Of a stretch of 64,000 nucleotides of DNA, positions 18,805-28,403 are shown piece after piece (positions within the stretch are counted from its first letter, which is position 1; the number at the start of each line of letters is the position of its first letter). The position numbers were made by a program, and so were the translations under genes. Source of the DNA: Lachnospiraceae bacterium. GTDB lineage: Bacteria; Bacillota; Clostridia; Lachnospirales; Lachnospiraceae. The stretch covers positions 58,900 to 122,899 of the forward strand of contig CABJBM010000020.1 in NCBI GenBank assembly GCA_902363835.1, read 5' to 3'. The notes under the pieces were generated by a model. It ran no database searches, was not told where the DNA came from, and saw nothing but the letters and a program-made list of their open reading frames with translations.

Positions 18805-19947
18805 ATGAAACAAAAACGATTACTTGGTGCATTTCTATGGGCTGCAATGACTTCTGCAATCCTGTTTGGCTGTTCCGGAGAGACAAAGGCTCCGGCGCCT
18901 GCTTCCACAGAGGCTCCGGCTATAAAGGAGGAAGCTGCCCCGGCTGAAAGTCCCAAGGCAGAGGAGAGCGGGGCGATTGACTACAGCAGTATTTCCGTGG
19001 AAATTGTGGCAAAGGGATTTCAGCATGATTTTTGGAAGGCTGTTAAAATGGGGGCAGAGCAGGCAGCAAAGGATTTAGGCTTAAAATCCACTAATTTTGT
19101 AGGGCCGGCCAATGAAAGTGCAGTGGCTGAGCAGATTGAGCAGTTAAATAATGCGGTTAATAAACAGCCAAGCGCCATCTGTCTGGCAGCTCTTGATACC
19201 CAGGCTTCCCTGGATTCCATTTCCAATGCCCAGGCAGCAGGCATTCCCATAGTAGGCTTTGACTCCGGTGTTCCGGATGCCCCCAAAGGCGCCATTGTAG
19301 CAAATGCGGCAACAGATAATTATGTGGCAGGAGGCCTGGCAGCTGAAAACATGTATGACATCATCAAGGAAAAGGTAACAGATCCTGCCCAAACAGTGAG
19401 AATCGGTGTGGTTTCCCAGGACGCCACTTCTCAGTCCATTGGAGAGAGAACCGGAGGCTTTATTGATAAAATGCGCACCCTGATCGGAGAAACCAACTGT
19501 GGGGTGGAAGGACATGACAAGTACAATGTAAAGGCTGACGGGGCAAAGGTGATTATTGATGTGGGAATTCCGGCAACCGTAGATGATGCAGCCTGTGTAA
19601 CAGTGGCAAGCACCTTGTTAAATAAAAGCGATCTGATTGCCATTTATGCTTCCAATGAGTTTACGGCAAAAAATATGGTAACTGCCAATGAAAGCCTTCA
19701 GAAGCTGGGAACGGACAAGGTGATTGGTGTTGGATTTGATTCCGGTTCCATTCAGCTTGACGCCGTAAAGGCCGGGGTCCTGGCAGGCTCCATTACACAG
19801 AATCCGGTACAAATCGGTTATCAGGCGGTTACCCTGGCAGCAAAGGCTGCAACCGGGCAGCAGGTCGAGGATATAGATACAGGCTGTTTATGGTACGATG
19901 CCTCAAATATGGACTCAGCAGAGGTGGCGCCCTGTCTGTATAAATAA
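18805..19947 (+). CDS. Sugar-binding lipoprotein of the ABC importer
   Basis: This 380-residue protein has a lipoprotein signal (positively charged start, hydrophobic core, LFGC lipobox) and an Ala/Glu/Pro-rich linker. The type I binding fold follows: VEIVAKGFQHDFWKAVKMGAEQAAK, ICLAALDTQASLDSI, GIPIVGFDSGVPDAP, VIGVGFDSGSIQLDAVKAGV. It presents ligand to the permease at the outer membrane face. It is the last gene of the importer operon, followed by a strong terminator. L-fucose is the expected ligand from context. Confidence 0.9.
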   Translation: MKQKRLLGAFLWAAMTSAILFGCSGETKAPAPASTEAPAIKEEAAPAESPKAEESGAIDYSSISVEIVAKGFQHDFWKAVKMGAEQAAKDLGLKSTNFVGPANESAVAEQIEQLNNAVNKQPSAICLAALDTQASLDSISNAQAAGIPIVGFDSGVPDAPKGAIVANAATDNYVAGGLAAENMYDIIKEKVTDPAQTVRIGVVSQDATSQSIGERTGGFIDKMRTLIGETNCGVEGHDKYNVKADGAKVIIDVGIPATVDDAACVTVASTLLNKSDLIAIYASNEFTAKNMVTANESLQKLGTDKVIGVGFDSGSIQLDAVKAGVLAGSITQNPVQIGYQAVTLAAKAATGQQVEDIDTGCLWYDASNMDSAEVAPCLYK

Positions 19948-19982
19948 AACGGAATTTAAAAACAAACCTTAAGTAATACACC

Positions 19983-20032
19983 GGACCGGCTTGAGAATAT
20001 TGGCATTCTCAAGCCGGTCCGTATGTTTTTTT
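19983..20032 (+). terminator. Strong intrinsic terminator of the fucose importer operon
   Basis: A perfect 16-bp stem (GGACCGGCTTGAGAAT and its complement) with a 6-nt loop is followed by a T-rich run with TTTTTTT. Confidence 0.93.
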
Positions 20033-20388
20033 AGGCTGCATTCTTCCGGCAGTTCTGTTTACCAGGACAAGAGCTGAACATGTACAATTCCATTGTGCTC
20101 CTCTTTACACACAAAAATCTTCATGCTATAATCCCTATTATTATAACATGTGTATCGGTTCGTATGAATATTCCAGCAATCCTTTGACGGAAGATATTGA
20201 AAACTATTAAGCCAGGACGACGTCAGTTCTCATGGTCAGGAGAGATTCCAATGATAATAGAAGAAGGAAGAGCAGGCTGGGAGGCTGATGAACCACCTTG
20301 TCCGTGATAAAGTGGAATAATTTAAGAAGTGTTATGTGAAAAGTTTTTTGCAGGATCAGAAGCTTTTAAGGAAAGGAAATTATGAGAT
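20033..20388. other. Non-coding gap before the GntR gene
   Basis: I see no credible gene, repeat or RNA here. AAGGAAAGGA just before 20389 is the ribosome-binding site of the next gene. Confidence 0.5.
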
Positions 20389-21111
20389 ATGGCAATAGAT
20401 AAGAAAGGGAATCTTTCTCAGATTGCAGCCGATTATGTTCGTCAGGAGATTCTTCAGGGAAAATTCAAGCATAAGGAAAAAATTGTAGAGCAGGAGCTTG
20501 CTGAGAAGTTAGGGATGAGCAGGGGACCTGTGCGGGAAGCTTTAAAGATTTTGATGCATGAAGGTTTTGTGGAATATGAAGCCAATAAAGGCTGTACCGT
20601 GACCCTTCTCTCTCCTAAGGAAGCATATGAGATATTTTTTCTCAGGGGCAGTCTGGAAAAGATTGCGCTGGAATTATGCGACGGACACCTTCTAAAGGAT
20701 TGTATATTTCTGATGGAAGAGGCGTTGGAAGGGATGATCTGCGAGGATGAACTGGGTGAGATGCCTCGTCTGGTTAGTTGTGACGAACTGTTTCATAAGC
20801 AGATCCTTAAGTCCGGCCAGATGGAGCGGCTGATAAAATTATGGGAGAGCATGAGTCCCATGAATGGCGCCATGTTTCTGACTGCAAGAAACAGCAGGAA
20901 TAACAGCATTATCAATGAGTTTTTGAAAGAAAAATATGTTGTCAATGGGCCGACATCCACATATGAAATTCATAAAGAGCTTTATGAAGTGTTAAAAATG
21001 GGAGATTTGGAGAAGTCCAAACAGGCACTGGATAACCATTACCAGGCCACAGGAGAGCGCATTTACCGTATTGGAATGAAAATGGAGAATAAAGAGTTGT
21101 TTTTTCCATAA
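20389..21111 (+). CDS. GntR-family (FadR/FCD-type) transcriptional regulator
   Basis: The protein has 240 residues. The N-terminal winged helix (LSQIAADYVRQEILQGKFKH, QELAEKLGMSRGPVREALKIL) is followed by an all-helical FCD effector domain from about residue 85. The FCD group usually binds small carboxylic or sugar acids, sometimes with a bound metal. It is separated by a terminator from the convergent DegT-like gene. Its targets are not evident; the divergent DegT gene and the peptide-importer operon nearby are the obvious candidates. Confidence 0.88.
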   Translation: MAIDKKGNLSQIAADYVRQEILQGKFKHKEKIVEQELAEKLGMSRGPVREALKILMHEGFVEYEANKGCTVTLLSPKEAYEIFFLRGSLEKIALELCDGHLLKDCIFLMEEALEGMICEDELGEMPRLVSCDELFHKQILKSGQMERLIKLWESMSPMNGAMFLTARNSRNNSIINEFLKEKYVVNGPTSTYEIHKELYEVLKMGDLEKSKQALDNHYQATGERIYRIGMKMENKELFFP

Positions 21112-21151
21112 AAACAGTTAGCTGAAACAATAAGCTTTTATATAATTAATA

Positions 21152-21203
21152 AAAAGAATCAGAGATCTTTTGACAGTTGTCAGGGAACTCTGATTCTTTT
21201 TTT
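21152..21203. terminator. Terminator between convergent gntR-type and DegT-type genes
   Basis: AAAAGAATCAGAG (21152-21164) pairs with CTCTGATTCTTTT (21188-21200) around an internal smaller hairpin and is followed by Ts. The A and T flanks let it work in both directions. Confidence 0.8.
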
Positions 21204-22289
21204 CTATGGAATTTGCCGGTCTGGATACTGGTTCAGAAGATGGCAGATGTACTGCATTTCCTTTGGACCATATCTTTGGTCACAGGGAAGGGAAAGCACA
21301 TGATCATAGATATATGAGACATCAGGCTGCCCAGCCAGGGGAACAACGGAGGGAACCGGCCAATATACAGCACTGATTACACCATAAGCTGTCAGATAGT
21401 CCTGAATTTGTTTCCGTTTTTTGACATAGACAGTAAAATGGCTGGGCACAGCTTCTGCTGTAAGGGTTGGGAAAACGAAACTCAGATCCGGGGAGGGGGT
21501 TAAGTGCTCCAGAAGATACCGGTAATTTTCCCGGCGTTTCCGGCGGATGACATTAATATCCATGTGTTTCATGATATTGATTGATTCCGGATCACTTTCA
21601 TAGGAATCGAATATGTGGCGGAGCATCATTTCTGCCTCCCAGAATACTGAGGTTGCCGCAGCAAGCTTTTGAGCGGCTTTTGGGTCAGAAGAATGGCTCC
21701 AGGCTTCTTTTTCAACCATGGCGGTTTTTCGTTTGTCCAAATGACTGAATTCTGGTTTTAGCAGCTTTTTTGTAAAATGTCCATGGGTTTTAATTGCAAA
21801 ACCACCGGAAGGAATACCGGCCCATTTGCGCAGGCTTCCCACAATATAATCACAGCAGGGATCAATGCCATTTAATGAAAGAATGGAATGTGTAGTATCC
21901 TCTATTATGCGGATGCCGTGATCCCTGCATAAGCGAACAAATTCTCTGTCATAGAAGCAGAAACCAAAGTAACCGCATAAGGAAAGAACGCTGATCCGGC
22001 TAAGGACAGACGGATCAAATACCGGTGTCATGGACCGGTCAACGTCATAAAAAAGCAGCTGGTATCCTGCTTTTTTGAAAGGAGCCAGAACAGTCTCGCA
22101 GGTATAGGCAGGTACGTAGGCAACCCGCTTATGATCAGTCAGCATAAGGTCTTCCAGAGCATAATAGATGGCACATCGGCCGGACATCAAAAATGCAAGA
22201 TCCCCTGAATCCGGACATAATTCTTCAAAGAAGTGATTTTCCGTGTCTGCCAGATGTTCAAAATTGAAATAGCCTCCAATGATTTTCAT
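21204..22289 (-). CDS. DegT/DnrJ/EryC1-like PLP-dependent protein
   Basis: The protein has 361 residues with a fold-type I PLP aminotransferase layout. SGRCAIYYALEDL supplies the phosphate/cofactor loop, YVPAYTCETVLAPFKKAGY matches the DegT N-domain, IRIIEDTTHSILS carries the cofactor-binding Asp, and GSLRKWAGIPSGGFAIK contains the candidate Schiff-base lysine. DegT enzymes usually aminate nucleotide-linked keto-sugars, but here there are no sugar-nucleotide genes nearby and the C-terminal half is divergent. Its substrate is therefore open. It is transcribed away from the peptide importer and shares the intergenic control region with it. Confidence 0.75.
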   Translation of the reverse strand: MKIIGGYFNFEHLADTENHFFEELCPDSGDLAFLMSGRCAIYYALEDLMLTDHKRVAYVPAYTCETVLAPFKKAGYQLLFYDVDRSMTPVFDPSVLSRISVLSLCGYFGFCFYDREFVRLCRDHGIRIIEDTTHSILSLNGIDPCCDYIVGSLRKWAGIPSGGFAIKTHGHFTKKLLKPEFSHLDKRKTAMVEKEAWSHSSDPKAAQKLAAATSVFWEAEMMLRHIFDSYESDPESINIMKHMDINVIRRKRRENYRYLLEHLTPSPDLSFVFPTLTAEAVPSHFTVYVKKRKQIQDYLTAYGVISAVYWPVPSVVPLAGQPDVSYIYDHVLSLPCDQRYGPKEMQYICHLLNQYPDRQIP

Positions 22290-22481
22290 ATAAAATTGTC
22301 CTTTTTAAGTGAAATGGCGCGTTAATAGTGTTTCGTAAAAAACAGCAGTATTTGTATTACAGAAATTATTGATTGCTTACTTAAACATTGGTACTCATGA
22401 ATTTATTATATCAGATCCGGATAGTGCAAACAATAAAAATGTAAACAAATAAAATAAATTGTTATATAAATTATAATATTG

Positions 22482-22510
22482 TTGACAATATGTTGGGATT
22501 GTTTTATAAT
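22482..22510 (+). promoter_or_regulatory. Consensus sigma-A promoter of the peptide-importer operon
   Basis: TTGACA (22482-22487) and TATAAT (22505-22510) with a 17-bp spacer match the consensus fully. The transcript would begin near 22517, leaving a leader of about 300 nt before the first gene. Confidence 0.82.
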
Positions 22511-22516
22511 TCACCT

Positions 22517-22813
22517 AATAAAATAGAAGAACAAAATGACATTTGATTTTGTTGATAAATGGAAATTAACCGTATAAGCTGTTAATTTCAATGTGCGATG
22601 ACAAAGGGGTCACGTGCGGAGTCTGCTTAAGCAGGCTCCATTTTAATACCTGCATATAGGCATGAACCTTCCAATTCTATATGAATTTGTGCATGATTGT
22701 TTTCGTATCTCTGAATGACGGAATGCCTTGGCAAAGCAGTATAAAAATTGCATGGCTTATATTTAGAAAATGTAAAGAAAAGCTGTGACTATATAATAAT
22801 GAGGAGAAGGAAT
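22517..22813 (+). promoter_or_regulatory. Long structured leader of the peptide-importer operon
   Basis: The leader contains GAAATTAAC (22562-22570) and its perfect complement (22581-22589), and a 9-bp hairpin (22618-22626 with 22631-22639, loop TTAA) followed by ATTTTAAT, which could work as a weak attenuator. I recognise no known riboswitch or T-box. No gene is visible. Confidence 0.4.
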
Positions 22814-23761
22814 ATGTATAAGTACATTGTAAAACGGCTTTTGATGTTAATTCCGGTTATTATCGGGGTGACCTTTATTGTGTTTTTCATCCTGAATCTG
22901 TCTCCTGGTGATCCGGCGGCGATTATTCTGGGAGATCAGGCTTCCGCAGAGGCACTGGCAATGAAGCGTGAAGAACTGGGATTAAATGATCCCTTGCTGA
23001 TTCGTTACGGACGTTATGTCGGGAATATGCTTCATGGGGATTTGGGAACATCCTATAAAAACAGCTTAAGTGTCTGGGATCAGGTAATCAGCCGGTTCCC
23101 CAATACGGCAATTCTTGCTGTTGCAGCTATTTTGGTTGCGCTAGCCATAGGTATTCCGGTGGGAATTATATCCGCAAAGAATCAGTATTCTGTTTTGGAT
23201 AATGTTTCCATGGTAACCGCATTGATCGGCGTGTCCATGCCAAGCTTTTGGATGGGACTTCTTCTGGTTATTATATTTGCCCTTAAACTTGGCTGGCTTC
23301 CGTCCCAGGGGATGGGGCAAGGTTTTGTTCCTCTCCTAAAAAGCCTGATTCTTCCGGCAGTTACACTGGGAACCAGTGCGGCGGCAACCATCACCCGCAT
23401 GACACGTTCTTCCATGCTGGAGGTGATCCGGCAGGATTATATTGATACTGCCCGTGCAAAAGGTGTGTCAGAAAAGACGGTCACCTACCGCCATATGCTG
23501 AAGAATGCCATGATTCCCATTATTACGGCAGTTGGGCTTCAGTTCGGCACTCTCTTGGGAGGAGCAATGCTGACAGAAACCGTATTTTCCTGGCCGGGCC
23601 TGGGACGGCTTATGGTAGAGGCAATTAAATCAAAGGACATTCCATTGGTTTTGGGATCTGTAATCTTTCTGGCAGTCATGTTTACGATTGTAAATCTGGC
23701 AGTGGATATTGTTTATGCTTTTGTAGATCCGCGTATTAAATCCCAGTATAAGAGAAAGTAG
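22814..23761 (+). CDS. Oligopeptide/dipeptide ABC importer permease (DppB/OppB type)
   Basis: This 315-residue membrane protein has about six helices. The N-terminal MYKYIVKRLLMLIPVIIGVTFIVFFILNLSPGDPA pattern (given here as the family signature, split over the first 35 residues) is typical. The EAA coupling loop reads RQDYIDTARAKGVSEKTV. A longer in-frame reading from 22748 lacks a ribosome site, whereas GGAGAAGG stands before the ATG at 22814. With the DppC-type gene it forms the channel of a five-gene importer. Confidence 0.92.
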   Translation: MYKYIVKRLLMLIPVIIGVTFIVFFILNLSPGDPAAIILGDQASAEALAMKREELGLNDPLLIRYGRYVGNMLHGDLGTSYKNSLSVWDQVISRFPNTAILAVAAILVALAIGIPVGIISAKNQYSVLDNVSMVTALIGVSMPSFWMGLLLVIIFALKLGWLPSQGMGQGFVPLLKSLILPAVTLGTSAAATITRMTRSSMLEVIRQDYIDTARAKGVSEKTVTYRHMLKNAMIPIITAVGLQFGTLLGGAMLTETVFSWPGLGRLMVEAIKSKDIPLVLGSVIFLAVMFTIVNLAVDIVYAFVDPRIKSQYKRK

Positions 23762-23770
23762 GTGCTGCAA

Positions 23771-24652
23771 ATGGAAGAAAAGAAACAAAGATCTCTATGG
23801 GCTGAAGCATGGAGGCGTTTTAGAAAGAACCGTCTGGCAATGGCGGGATTGAGTTTTATTTTTTTACTGGTGTTCATAGCAGTTACTACTTCGGTGATTG
23901 ACTTATTTACCAATAAAGCATTTTTTCTGTCACATGTGGTAAAGCAGAATCTGACAAGCAGACTTTTGCCCCCCAGTCTAAAGCATCCTTTTGGCCTGGA
24001 TGAGTTTGGAAGAGACATACTGCTCCGCATGCTGTGGGCAACCCGGTATTCCCTGTTCATGGGAACTGTGGCAGTTGTGGTTTCATGCATTCTTGGCGGA
24101 ATGCTGGGAGCGGTTGCAGGCTATTATGGGAAAAATGTGGATAACCTGATTATGCGTTTTATGGATATTTTACTGGCCATTCCTTCCATGCTGCTGGCAA
24201 TTGCCATTGTTGCAGCACTGGGAACCAGTCTGGTTAATGTACTGCTGGCTATTTCCATTGCCTATATCCCTACTTTTGCAAGAACGGTCCGGGCACCTGT
24301 TCTGACTGTAAAGGACCAGGAATACATAGAAGCTGCTAAGGCCATTGGCAGCAGTGATTTAAGGATTATTTTCAAATATGTGCTTCCTAACTGTATGGCC
24401 CCAATCATTGTTCAGATAACTTTGAGCATTGCGGGAGCGATTCTGTCAATTGCCGGTCTCTCTTTCCTGGGGCTGGGAATACAGCCTCCCACACCGGAGT
24501 GGGGAGCCATGCTTTCCAATGCCAGAAGTTATATCCGTGATTCCTGGCATGTGACAGTAATTCCGGGACTGGGAATCATGCTGACCATTCTGGCTTTGAA
24601 TGTGGTGGGAGATGGTCTTCGTGATGCTCTGGATCCGAGGCTGAAGGATTAA
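23771..24652 (+). CDS. Oligopeptide/dipeptide ABC importer permease (DppC/OppC type)
   Basis: The protein has 293 residues. The N-terminal RRFRKNRLAMAGLSFIFLLVF and the segment HPFGLDEFGRDILLRMLWATR are the DppC hallmarks, and the EAA loop is DQEYIEAAKAIGSSDLRI. It ends DGLRDALDPRLKD as usual. The ATG at 23771 is preferred over a GTG at 23762 because AGGTG lies at the right distance before it. It starts 9 bp after the partner permease. Confidence 0.92.
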   Translation: MEEKKQRSLWAEAWRRFRKNRLAMAGLSFIFLLVFIAVTTSVIDLFTNKAFFLSHVVKQNLTSRLLPPSLKHPFGLDEFGRDILLRMLWATRYSLFMGTVAVVVSCILGGMLGAVAGYYGKNVDNLIMRFMDILLAIPSMLLAIAIVAALGTSLVNVLLAISIAYIPTFARTVRAPVLTVKDQEYIEAAKAIGSSDLRIIFKYVLPNCMAPIIVQITLSIAGAILSIAGLSFLGLGIQPPTPEWGAMLSNARSYIRDSWHVTVIPGLGIMLTILALNVVGDGLRDALDPRLKD

Positions 24653-24683
24653 TTCCTTAATATAGAGAAAGGCAGGGCAGTTT

Positions 24684-25679
24684 ATGGCAGGAAATACATT
24701 ACTGGAAGTGAAAAATTTAACGATCCGGTACGAGACGGAAGACGGAGTTGTACAGGCCTTAAATGATGTTGATATAAAGATTGGTGTGGGAGAAACTCTG
24801 GGTATTGTGGGAGAAACCGGCGCTGGAAAGACAACCCTTGCAAAGGGAATTATGCGTCTGATTCCCTCACCTCCCGGAAAGATCACAAGCGGAGAAGTAT
24901 TATATATGGGAAAGGATCTTTTGTCTCTTTCAATGAAAGAGATGCAGGAAATCCGGGGGCAGCATATATCTATGATTTTTCAAGACCCTATGACCTCCTT
25001 AAATCCCGTACTGACCGTAGGGGAACAGATTATGGAAGTGATTGAGCAGCATAATAATTTAAAACCGCAGGAAGCGCAGAAGCAGGCGGAAGATATGCTG
25101 GAGCGTGTGGGCATTCCGGCAGAACGGTTTGGGGAGTATCCCCACCAGTTTTCCGGGGGAATGAAGCAGCGTGTGGTAATCGCCATTGCACTTGCATGCA
25201 ATCCCCGGCTTCTGATTGCCGATGAACCGACAACTGCACTGGATGTGACAATTCAGGCGCAGGTGCTGGATATGATTCACAAATTAAAGGCAGAAAACCA
25301 TACCTCAATGATTTTAATTACCCATGACCTGGGAGTTGTGGCACAGAACTGTGATTGTGTGGCAATTGTTTATGCTGGAGAAATTGTGGAGTATGGAAAT
25401 CTCCGGGAAGTTTATAAAAACACCAGCCACCCTTACACAGAGGGACTGTTCGGCTCCATTCCCAGTTTAACGTCTGATGTCAGGCGTTTGCAGGCCATTG
25501 AAGGGATGATGCCGGATCCGGCCAAAATGCCGGAAGGGTGTAAGTTTTATGAGCGCTGTAAGTATGCCTTTAAAGAATGTAAACAGAGCATTCCACCCAT
25601 GACTGCTATTGGAGGGACCCATCAGGTTCGGTGCTTCCGCTACACGGATCATGATAAGAGCGGAAAGGGAGGAAAATAA
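24684..25679 (+). CDS. Peptide ABC importer ATPase (DppD/OppD type)
   Basis: The protein has 331 residues: P-loop GETGAGKTT, signature [12 protein letters not shown], Walker [15 protein letters not shown], and the C-terminal oligo_HPY extension with Cys residues ([13 protein letters not shown], then VRCF) that in several relatives bind a 4Fe-4S cluster. It powers the two permeases together with the next gene. Confidence 0.92.
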   Translation: MAGNTLLEVKNLTIRYETEDGVVQALNDVDIKIGVGETLGIVGETGAGKTTLAKGIMRLIPSPPGKITSGEVLYMGKDLLSLSMKEMQEIRGQHISMIFQDPMTSLNPVLTVGEQIMEVIEQHNNLKPQEAQKQAEDMLERVGIPAERFGEYPHQFSGGMKQRVVIAIALACNPRLLIADEPTTALDVTIQAQVLDMIHKLKAENHTSMILITHDLGVVAQNCDCVAIVYAGEIVEYGNLREVYKNTSHPYTEGLFGSIPSLTSDVRRLQAIEGMMPDPAKMPEGCKFYERCKYAFKECKQSIPPMTAIGGTHQVRCFRYTDHDKSGKGGK

Positions 25680-25680
25680 T

Positions 25681-26649
25681 ATGCAGGAAAACAGAGAAAT
25701 GCTGAAGGTAGAAGGACTTAAAAAATATTTTCCCACCCCTGCCGGTATGCTGCATGCGGTAGATGATGTGAATTTTTCCATTCGGGAGGGGGAAACCTTA
25801 GGAGTGGTAGGTGAATCCGGATGCGGAAAATCCACAATGGGACGAACGATTTTGCGCCTCCATGAGCCGACTGGAGGAAATGTGTATTTTCAGGGAAAGG
25901 ATATTACGGGTTATAACCGGAAGCAGTTAAAAGAGTTAAGGAAAGATATGCAGATGATCTTTCAGGATCCCTTTGCTTCCTTAAACCCTCGTATGACTGT
26001 AAGTGAGGCAATTATGGAACCGCTTCTGGTTCAGGGAATGTATAAAGCCAAGGATTCGGCCATTCTCACTCACGTACATAAGATCATGGATCTGGTGGGT
26101 TTGGCAAAACGCCTGGTGAATGTGTATCCTCATGAGCTGGATGGCGGACGCCGTCAGAGAATCGGTATTGCCAGAGCATTGGCTGTAAACCCCAAGTTTA
26201 TCGTCTGTGATGAACCTGTATCAGCCCTGGATGTTTCCATTCAGGCACAGATTTTGAATTTGATGCAGGATCTTCAGGATGAGCTTCATTTAACCTATCT
26301 GTTTATTACTCACGATTTATCGGTTGTAAAGCATTTTGCCAACAATATTCTGGTCATGTATCTGGGACAGATGGTGGAGATGGCACCGTCTAAGAAGTTG
26401 TTTGAAAGGCCCATGCATCCTTATACTCAGGCACTTTTATCAGCGATCCCTATGCCGGACCCGGATTTTAAGATGGAGCGCATTCCCCTGAAAGGAGAGC
26501 TGACATCGCCCATTAATCCGGAGGGGGGCTGCAGGTTTGCCAAACGCTGCCCATATGTCAGCCAGGTATGCATCAGCCAGGAAATGGTGTTAAAGGAAAT
26601 GGAACCGGGGCATTTTGTCAGCTGTCAAATGGTCCAGAATGTGCAATAG
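25681..26649 (+). CDS. Peptide ABC importer ATPase (DppF/OppF type)
   Basis: The protein has 322 residues: P-loop GESGCGKST, signature [15 protein letters not shown] (the LDGG variant, common in this subfamily), Walker [15 protein letters not shown], and a C-terminal oligo_HPY region with [22 protein letters not shown] stands before the ATG at 25681, one base after the DppD-type stop. An in-frame extension to 25609 lies inside that gene and is not used. Confidence 0.92.
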   Translation: MQENREMLKVEGLKKYFPTPAGMLHAVDDVNFSIREGETLGVVGESGCGKSTMGRTILRLHEPTGGNVYFQGKDITGYNRKQLKELRKDMQMIFQDPFASLNPRMTVSEAIMEPLLVQGMYKAKDSAILTHVHKIMDLVGLAKRLVNVYPHELDGGRRQRIGIARALAVNPKFIVCDEPVSALDVSIQAQILNLMQDLQDELHLTYLFITHDLSVVKHFANNILVMYLGQMVEMAPSKKLFERPMHPYTQALLSAIPMPDPDFKMERIPLKGELTSPINPEGGCRFAKRCPYVSQVCISQEMVLKEMEPGHFVSCQMVQNVQ

Positions 26650-26702
26650 AATAAATCCTGGGATAATCCAGTGTTTATAAAGAAAAAGAGAGGAGTTATC
26701 GT

Positions 26703-28292
26703 ATGAAAAAAACATGGAAAAAAATTGCGGCTTTGACACTAATGACCGCAATGGCTGTGTCTGTTGCAGGCTGCAATGGTTCCGGTTCAAACAAAACAGA
26801 ACCGGGCAATACCCAGGCCTCCGGCGAAGATGGGGCAGGAGGGACCGCCTCAGGAGAGTACAAAGACACATTAACCTGGGCACAAGGAGCGGATATCACA
26901 TCTCTGGATCCTCATCAGGGAAAAGAAACCACGGCTGTTCAGGTTACAAAGCATATCTTTGATACATTGACAGTGGTAAATCCCAAGACAGGAGAACTGG
27001 AGCCTTCGTTGGCAGAGAGCTGGGAGCAGACCTCTGACACCAGTTATGTATTTAAACTTCGGGAGGATGTAAAATTCCATGACGGTTCCCAAATGACAGC
27101 AGAAGATGTAAAGTTTTCTCTGGAAAGGGCAATTAATTCTGCGGCAGTATCTTATATTGTAGACTTTATTGATTCGGTCAATGCAGTGGATGCGTATACG
27201 GTGGAAATCACCCTGGATGCCCCGTATGCCCCGGCGCTTCGTAACTTGTCCGTTCCCTTTGCAGCCATTGTTCCAAAGAAAGCAGTGGAACAGGACGAAG
27301 AGGGCTTTAAGCTTCATCCCATTGGTTCCGGTCCTTATAAATTTGCAGAATGGAAGCAGGGCGATTCTGCCCGTCTGGAAGCATTTGACCAATACTGGGG
27401 CGCACCGGCAGCAACGAAAAATCTGGTAATGCGTGTCATTCCTGAGGCAGCTCAGAGAACCATTGCACTGGAAACAGGTGAAATTGATCTGGCTTATGAT
27501 ATTTTGCCAAACGATATGACTAAAATAGAGGACAACCCCAAACTGGCTTTGTTTGAGGCGCCGTCATTAAGCTGTTACTATATCTCAATGAATATGAATA
27601 AGGCACCGTTTGACAATGAGAAAGTCAGGGAGGCAATCAACTATGCCATTGACCGCCAGACCCTGATTGATACCATTGCATGCGGAGCCGGGGAACCTGC
27701 TGACGCGATAATTGCCCCCCTGGTATTCGGCTATTACAGTCCGGGTGCTTATGAGTATAATCCGGAGAAGTCAAAAGAATTACTGGCAGAAGCAGGTTAT
27801 CCTGATGGGTTTACCACTAGCATCTGGGTAAATGACAACCAGGCCCGTGTTGAGATCTGTCAGGCTGTTCAGGCCATGTTTCAGGAGGTGGGCATCACCT
27901 GCAATGTAGAAGTGATGGAGTTTGGAAGCTTTATCTCCCGTACTTCAGCCGGGGAGCATGATATGGGATACTTTGGCTGGGTAACCTCAACCACTGATGC
28001 GGATTATACATATTATTCATTAGAGCATTCCAGCCAGCAGGGAGCGGCAGGAAACCGTTCTTTTATCAACGATCCGGAAGTGGACAAGCTGATTGAAACA
28101 GGAAGAAGCAGCGCAGATGAAAAAGTCCGCTTAAAAGCATATGAGGATTTGGCAGTGAGATTAAAAGAAATAGGCAACAATGCGCCGATTTACTACAGCT
28201 CCATCACTGCAGGTGCCAGTGCAAAAATAGAGAACTTTGTCATGGATCCAATCGGATATCATAAGCTGGATCAGGTAAAAGTGGCAAAATAA
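26703..28292 (+). CDS. Peptide-binding lipoprotein (SBP_bac_5 family)
   Basis: This 529-residue protein has a lipoprotein signal peptide ending in SVAGC and a Gly/Ser linker. The type II binding fold shows WAQGADITSLDPHQGKETTA, the family signature region around VKFHDGSQMTAEDVKFSLER, and NEKVREAINYAIDRQTLID. It captures the ligand, probably a short peptide, for the preceding importer. The downstream amidohydrolase and aminopeptidase suggest the import of peptides or amidated compounds that are then hydrolysed. Confidence 0.92.
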   Translation: MKKTWKKIAALTLMTAMAVSVAGCNGSGSNKTEPGNTQASGEDGAGGTASGEYKDTLTWAQGADITSLDPHQGKETTAVQVTKHIFDTLTVVNPKTGELEPSLAESWEQTSDTSYVFKLREDVKFHDGSQMTAEDVKFSLERAINSAAVSYIVDFIDSVNAVDAYTVEITLDAPYAPALRNLSVPFAAIVPKKAVEQDEEGFKLHPIGSGPYKFAEWKQGDSARLEAFDQYWGAPAATKNLVMRVIPEAAQRTIALETGEIDLAYDILPNDMTKIEDNPKLALFEAPSLSCYYISMNMNKAPFDNEKVREAINYAIDRQTLIDTIACGAGEPADAIIAPLVFGYYSPGAYEYNPEKSKELLAEAGYPDGFTTSIWVNDNQARVEICQAVQAMFQEVGITCNVEVMEFGSFISRTSAGEHDMGYFGWVTSTTDADYTYYSLEHSSQQGAAGNRSFINDPEVDKLIETGRSSADEKVRLKAYEDLAVRLKEIGNNAPIYYSSITAGASAKIENFVMDPIGYHKLDQVKVAK

Positions 28293-28318
28293 TATTGTTA
28301 AATACAATGATTAAAAGA

Positions 28319-28357
28319 CAGGTGGGTGCTGCATATGATGCAGCGCCCTGCCTGCTT
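28319..28357 (+). terminator. GC-rich hairpin between binding protein and amidohydrolase
   Basis: CAGGTGGGTGCTGCAT pairs with ATGCAGCGCCCTGCCTG (one mismatch region) and is followed by CTTTATAAT. It lacks a good T-run, so it may be an RNA stabiliser or partial attenuator more than a full terminator. Confidence 0.4.
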
Positions 28358-28403
28358 TATAATATTTAGAAACCAAATATATTAAAAATCAGGAGACGAT
28401 AAT

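Noticed and set aside
22600..22640. T-box leader before the peptide importer
   Set aside because: The conserved T-box sequence and a clear specifier stem are missing.
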